From positions 1 through 37,168 of the forward strand of contig NZ_JASMRZ010000033.1 of the NCBI RefSeq assembly GCF_030462475.1: a stretch of DNA of 37,168 nucleotides, read 5' to 3'. Numbering within the stretch: the first letter of the stretch is position 1; each line of letters starts with the position of its first letter. The translations under genes were made by a program, and so were the position numbers. Source of the DNA: Variovorax sp. CAN15. GTDB taxonomy: Bacteria > Pseudomonadota > Gammaproteobacteria > Burkholderiales > Burkholderiaceae_C. Below, one piece after another: positions 35,741 to 37,168 of the stretch. The notes under the pieces are model-generated. The model searched no databases and was not told the origin of the DNA. It saw only the letters and a list, made by a program, of their open reading frames with translations.

Positions 35741-37168
35741 GCCAGTGCCTCCTCGGCACGAGCCGTCACGTTGGCGCCGGCCGATGCGTTGCGCGCGTCG
35801 GCGGTCAGTTGCAGCGACGGCGCGCGGCGCACGATCGAATCCAGCTGATAGATGCTCGCGACCACGGGAGCGGCAGCCGCACCGTCGGCAGCGACCGCGC
35901 TGGCGGACGTGGCGTTGCTCAGCGCATTCGCGGGCACGGCACCCTTGTCGCCCACGGTGGCCAGCACTTCGGCGGTCGATTCGAACGCGAAGCCGGGCAG
36001 GCCCAGCAGGTTGGCCAGCACGCGCAGCACCTTCCAGGCCGGGCGCGTTTCGCCCAGCGGCTTCACGACGGCGTGGAAGCCCTGCAGGCGGCCTTCGGCA
36101 TTGACGAAAGTGCCAGGCGTTTCGGTGAACGGGGCGATCGGAAGCAGCACGTCGCTGAACTCGAGGTTGGCCTTGAAGGGGCTCAGCGTGACGACCATTT
36201 GCGCGTTGCCGATGACATCGGCCGCGGCGGCGCCGGCTGCCGAGTCGAACACCGGCTCGGTGTTCAGCAGCATCACGGCCTTCAGGCCGGAGCCCGCGGC
36301 GAGCATGCGGCCGGCATCGAGGCCGCCGTTCTTCGGGAACGCGCCGACGAGTTGCGCGCCCACGGTGTTGGCGGCTTCGGTCAGGTAGCCGACGGTGGCG
36401 CCGGTCTGCGCGCCGATCCAGTTCGCCAGCGCCAGCAGGCTGCTGGCTTGGGCGTGGTGGGCGGCGGCGTTGCCGAGCAGCACGGCCTTGCGTTCGCCGC
36501 TGAGCAGCGAGGCCGCGATGGCCTTGGCAGCGGCGTCCGGCGCATTCTTCGGAGCCAGCGGCGCGGCTGCGCCATTGGTCTCGCCGATGGCAGCAGCCAC
36601 GGCGGCCAGCGCCTCGACCCACTGGTCGGCTTCGACGATGGACGACTGCGCCACATCGATGGCCCAGGCGTCGCGGTCGGCCATGAGGCTGGCCGACGTG
36701 ATCACAGACAGCGCAGCGCCCTTGCGCACGGCCTGGCGGATGCGCTGCGCGAAGAGCGGATGCTCCTTGCGCAGGTTCGAACCGACGACGAGCGCGCGCT
36801 GCACCAGCGTGAGCGATGCGATCGAGGTGCCGAGCCAGCGCACGCCTTCGAACGCGCCGAATTCGGCGTTGCGCAGGCGGTAGTCGATGTTGTCGCTGCC
36901 GAGCTCACGCGTGAGCATGGCGGCGAGCTGCAGCTCTTCGAGCGTGCTGTGCGGGCTGACCAGCGTGCCGATGCTCTGCGCACCGTGGTCGGCCTTGATC
37001 TGCTTCAGGCCATTGGCGACATACTCGAGCGCCGTCTGCCAATCGACCTGCTGCCATTGGCCGCCCTGCTTCAGCATGGGCTGCGTGAGGCGTTCCGGGC
37101 CGTTGAGCGCTTCGTACGAGAAGCGGTCGCGGTCGGCGATCCAGCATTCGTTGACGTCTTCGTTCTCG
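35737..37168 (-). CDS. nuoG: NADH-quinone oxidoreductase subunit G (C-terminal part, start outside window)
   Basis: The last 476 residues of NuoG; the [2Fe-2S] and [4Fe-4S] N-terminal domain lies beyond the window. The visible part begins [21 protein letters not shown], read through to the edge, and covers the molybdopterin-oxidoreductase-like domain, which in complex I has lost its cofactor. [15 protein letters not shown] near the end is the conserved MopB-like loop. The C-terminal ~90 residues are Ala-rich and end in a four-base overlap with nuoH. No internal stop or shift is seen. Confidence 0.95.
   Translation of the reverse strand, partial: ENEDVNECWIADRDRFSYEALNGPERLTQPMLKQGGQWQQVDWQTALEYVANGLKQIKADHGAQSIGTLVSPHSTLEELQLAAMLTRELGSDNIDYRLRNAEFGAFEGVRWLGTSIASLTLVQRALVVGSNLRKEHPLFAQRIRQAVRKGAALSVITSASLMADRDAWAIDVAQSSIVEADQWVEALAAVAAAIGETNGAAAPLAPKNAPDAAAKAIAASLLSGERKAVLLGNAAAHHAQASSLLALANWIGAQTGATVGYLTEAANTVGAQLVGAFPKNGGLDAGRMLAAGSGLKAVMLLNTEPVFDSAAGAAAADVIGNAQMVVTLSPFKANLEFSDVLLPIAPFTETPGTFVNAEGRLQGFHAVVKPLGETRPAWKVLRVLANLLGLPGFAFESTAEVLATVGDKGAVPANALSNATSASAVAADGAAAAPVVASIYQLDSIVRRAPSLQLTADARNASAGANVTARAEEALA

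Noticed and set aside
35741..36622. N-terminal extension of the nuoH frame inside nuoG
   Set aside because: The sequence is Arg-rich shadow of nuoG; the ATGA overlap gives the proper nuoH start.

Overview
The window reads as chromosome of a high-GC betaproteobacterium in the Comamonadaceae, most like Variovorax. The reasons are the nuo operon with a DUF2818 gene directly after nuoN, the DUF1178 and NUDIX neighbours, an ECF42-type sigma factor, and a family of hairpin-rich intergenic repeats that I associate with that family. This is inference from gene content; no database was searched. About 30 protein genes are visible. I saw no rRNA, tRNA, CRISPR array, insertion sequence or prophage.

Layout. 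1-1128 (+) is the end of a DRL/SAF-domain oxidoreductase with an apparent frameshift. 1218-2961 (+) is a DGPF-domain protein plus an ECF42 sigma factor, preceded by a good candidate ECF promoter. 2968-5931 is a divergent NAD/ADP-ribose locus: an NrtR-like Nudix regulator (-) facing a translationally coupled operon of DUF4291, NADAR and ADP-ribosylglycohydrolase genes (+), with paired operator-like repeats on the promoter. 5945-11771 holds a serine beta-lactamase-like hydrolase (-), a large FtsX-type permease, an AttH/CrtC-like lipocalin-fold protein and a small exported WxxGxW protein (+). 11844-17925 (-) is a complete branched-chain amino-acid type ABC operon, livG-livF-SBP-SBP-livH-livM, with two tandem paralogous binding proteins. 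18303-19502 (+) is an AGE-family epimerase. 19579-24592 (-) is a MarR-controlled EmrA/EmrB/outer-membrane-factor efflux operon, divergent from a half-molecule... style fused ABC exporter at 24669-26453 (+). 26479-27909 (-) holds DUF1178, ADP-ribose pyrophosphatase and DUF2818. 27925-37168 (-) is the distal nuo operon from nuoN back to a truncated nuoG.

How the parts work together. The nuo genes build the membrane arm and part of the peripheral arm of respiratory complex I. The liv operon encodes a full importer whose two ATPases look asymmetric: LivF has Arg for the Walker A Lys. The emr genes form a tripartite drug pump under a repressor whose palindrome lies inside its own promoter. The most interesting unit is 2968-5931. 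There, a probable NAD-metabolite sensor controls two families known to remove ADP-ribose or act on ADP-ribosyl compounds, together with a protein of unknown function (DUF4291).

A second theme is structural. Three copies of a multi-hairpin repeat start 1-6 bases after stop codons, always in the sense of transcription, inside the liv and nuo operons.
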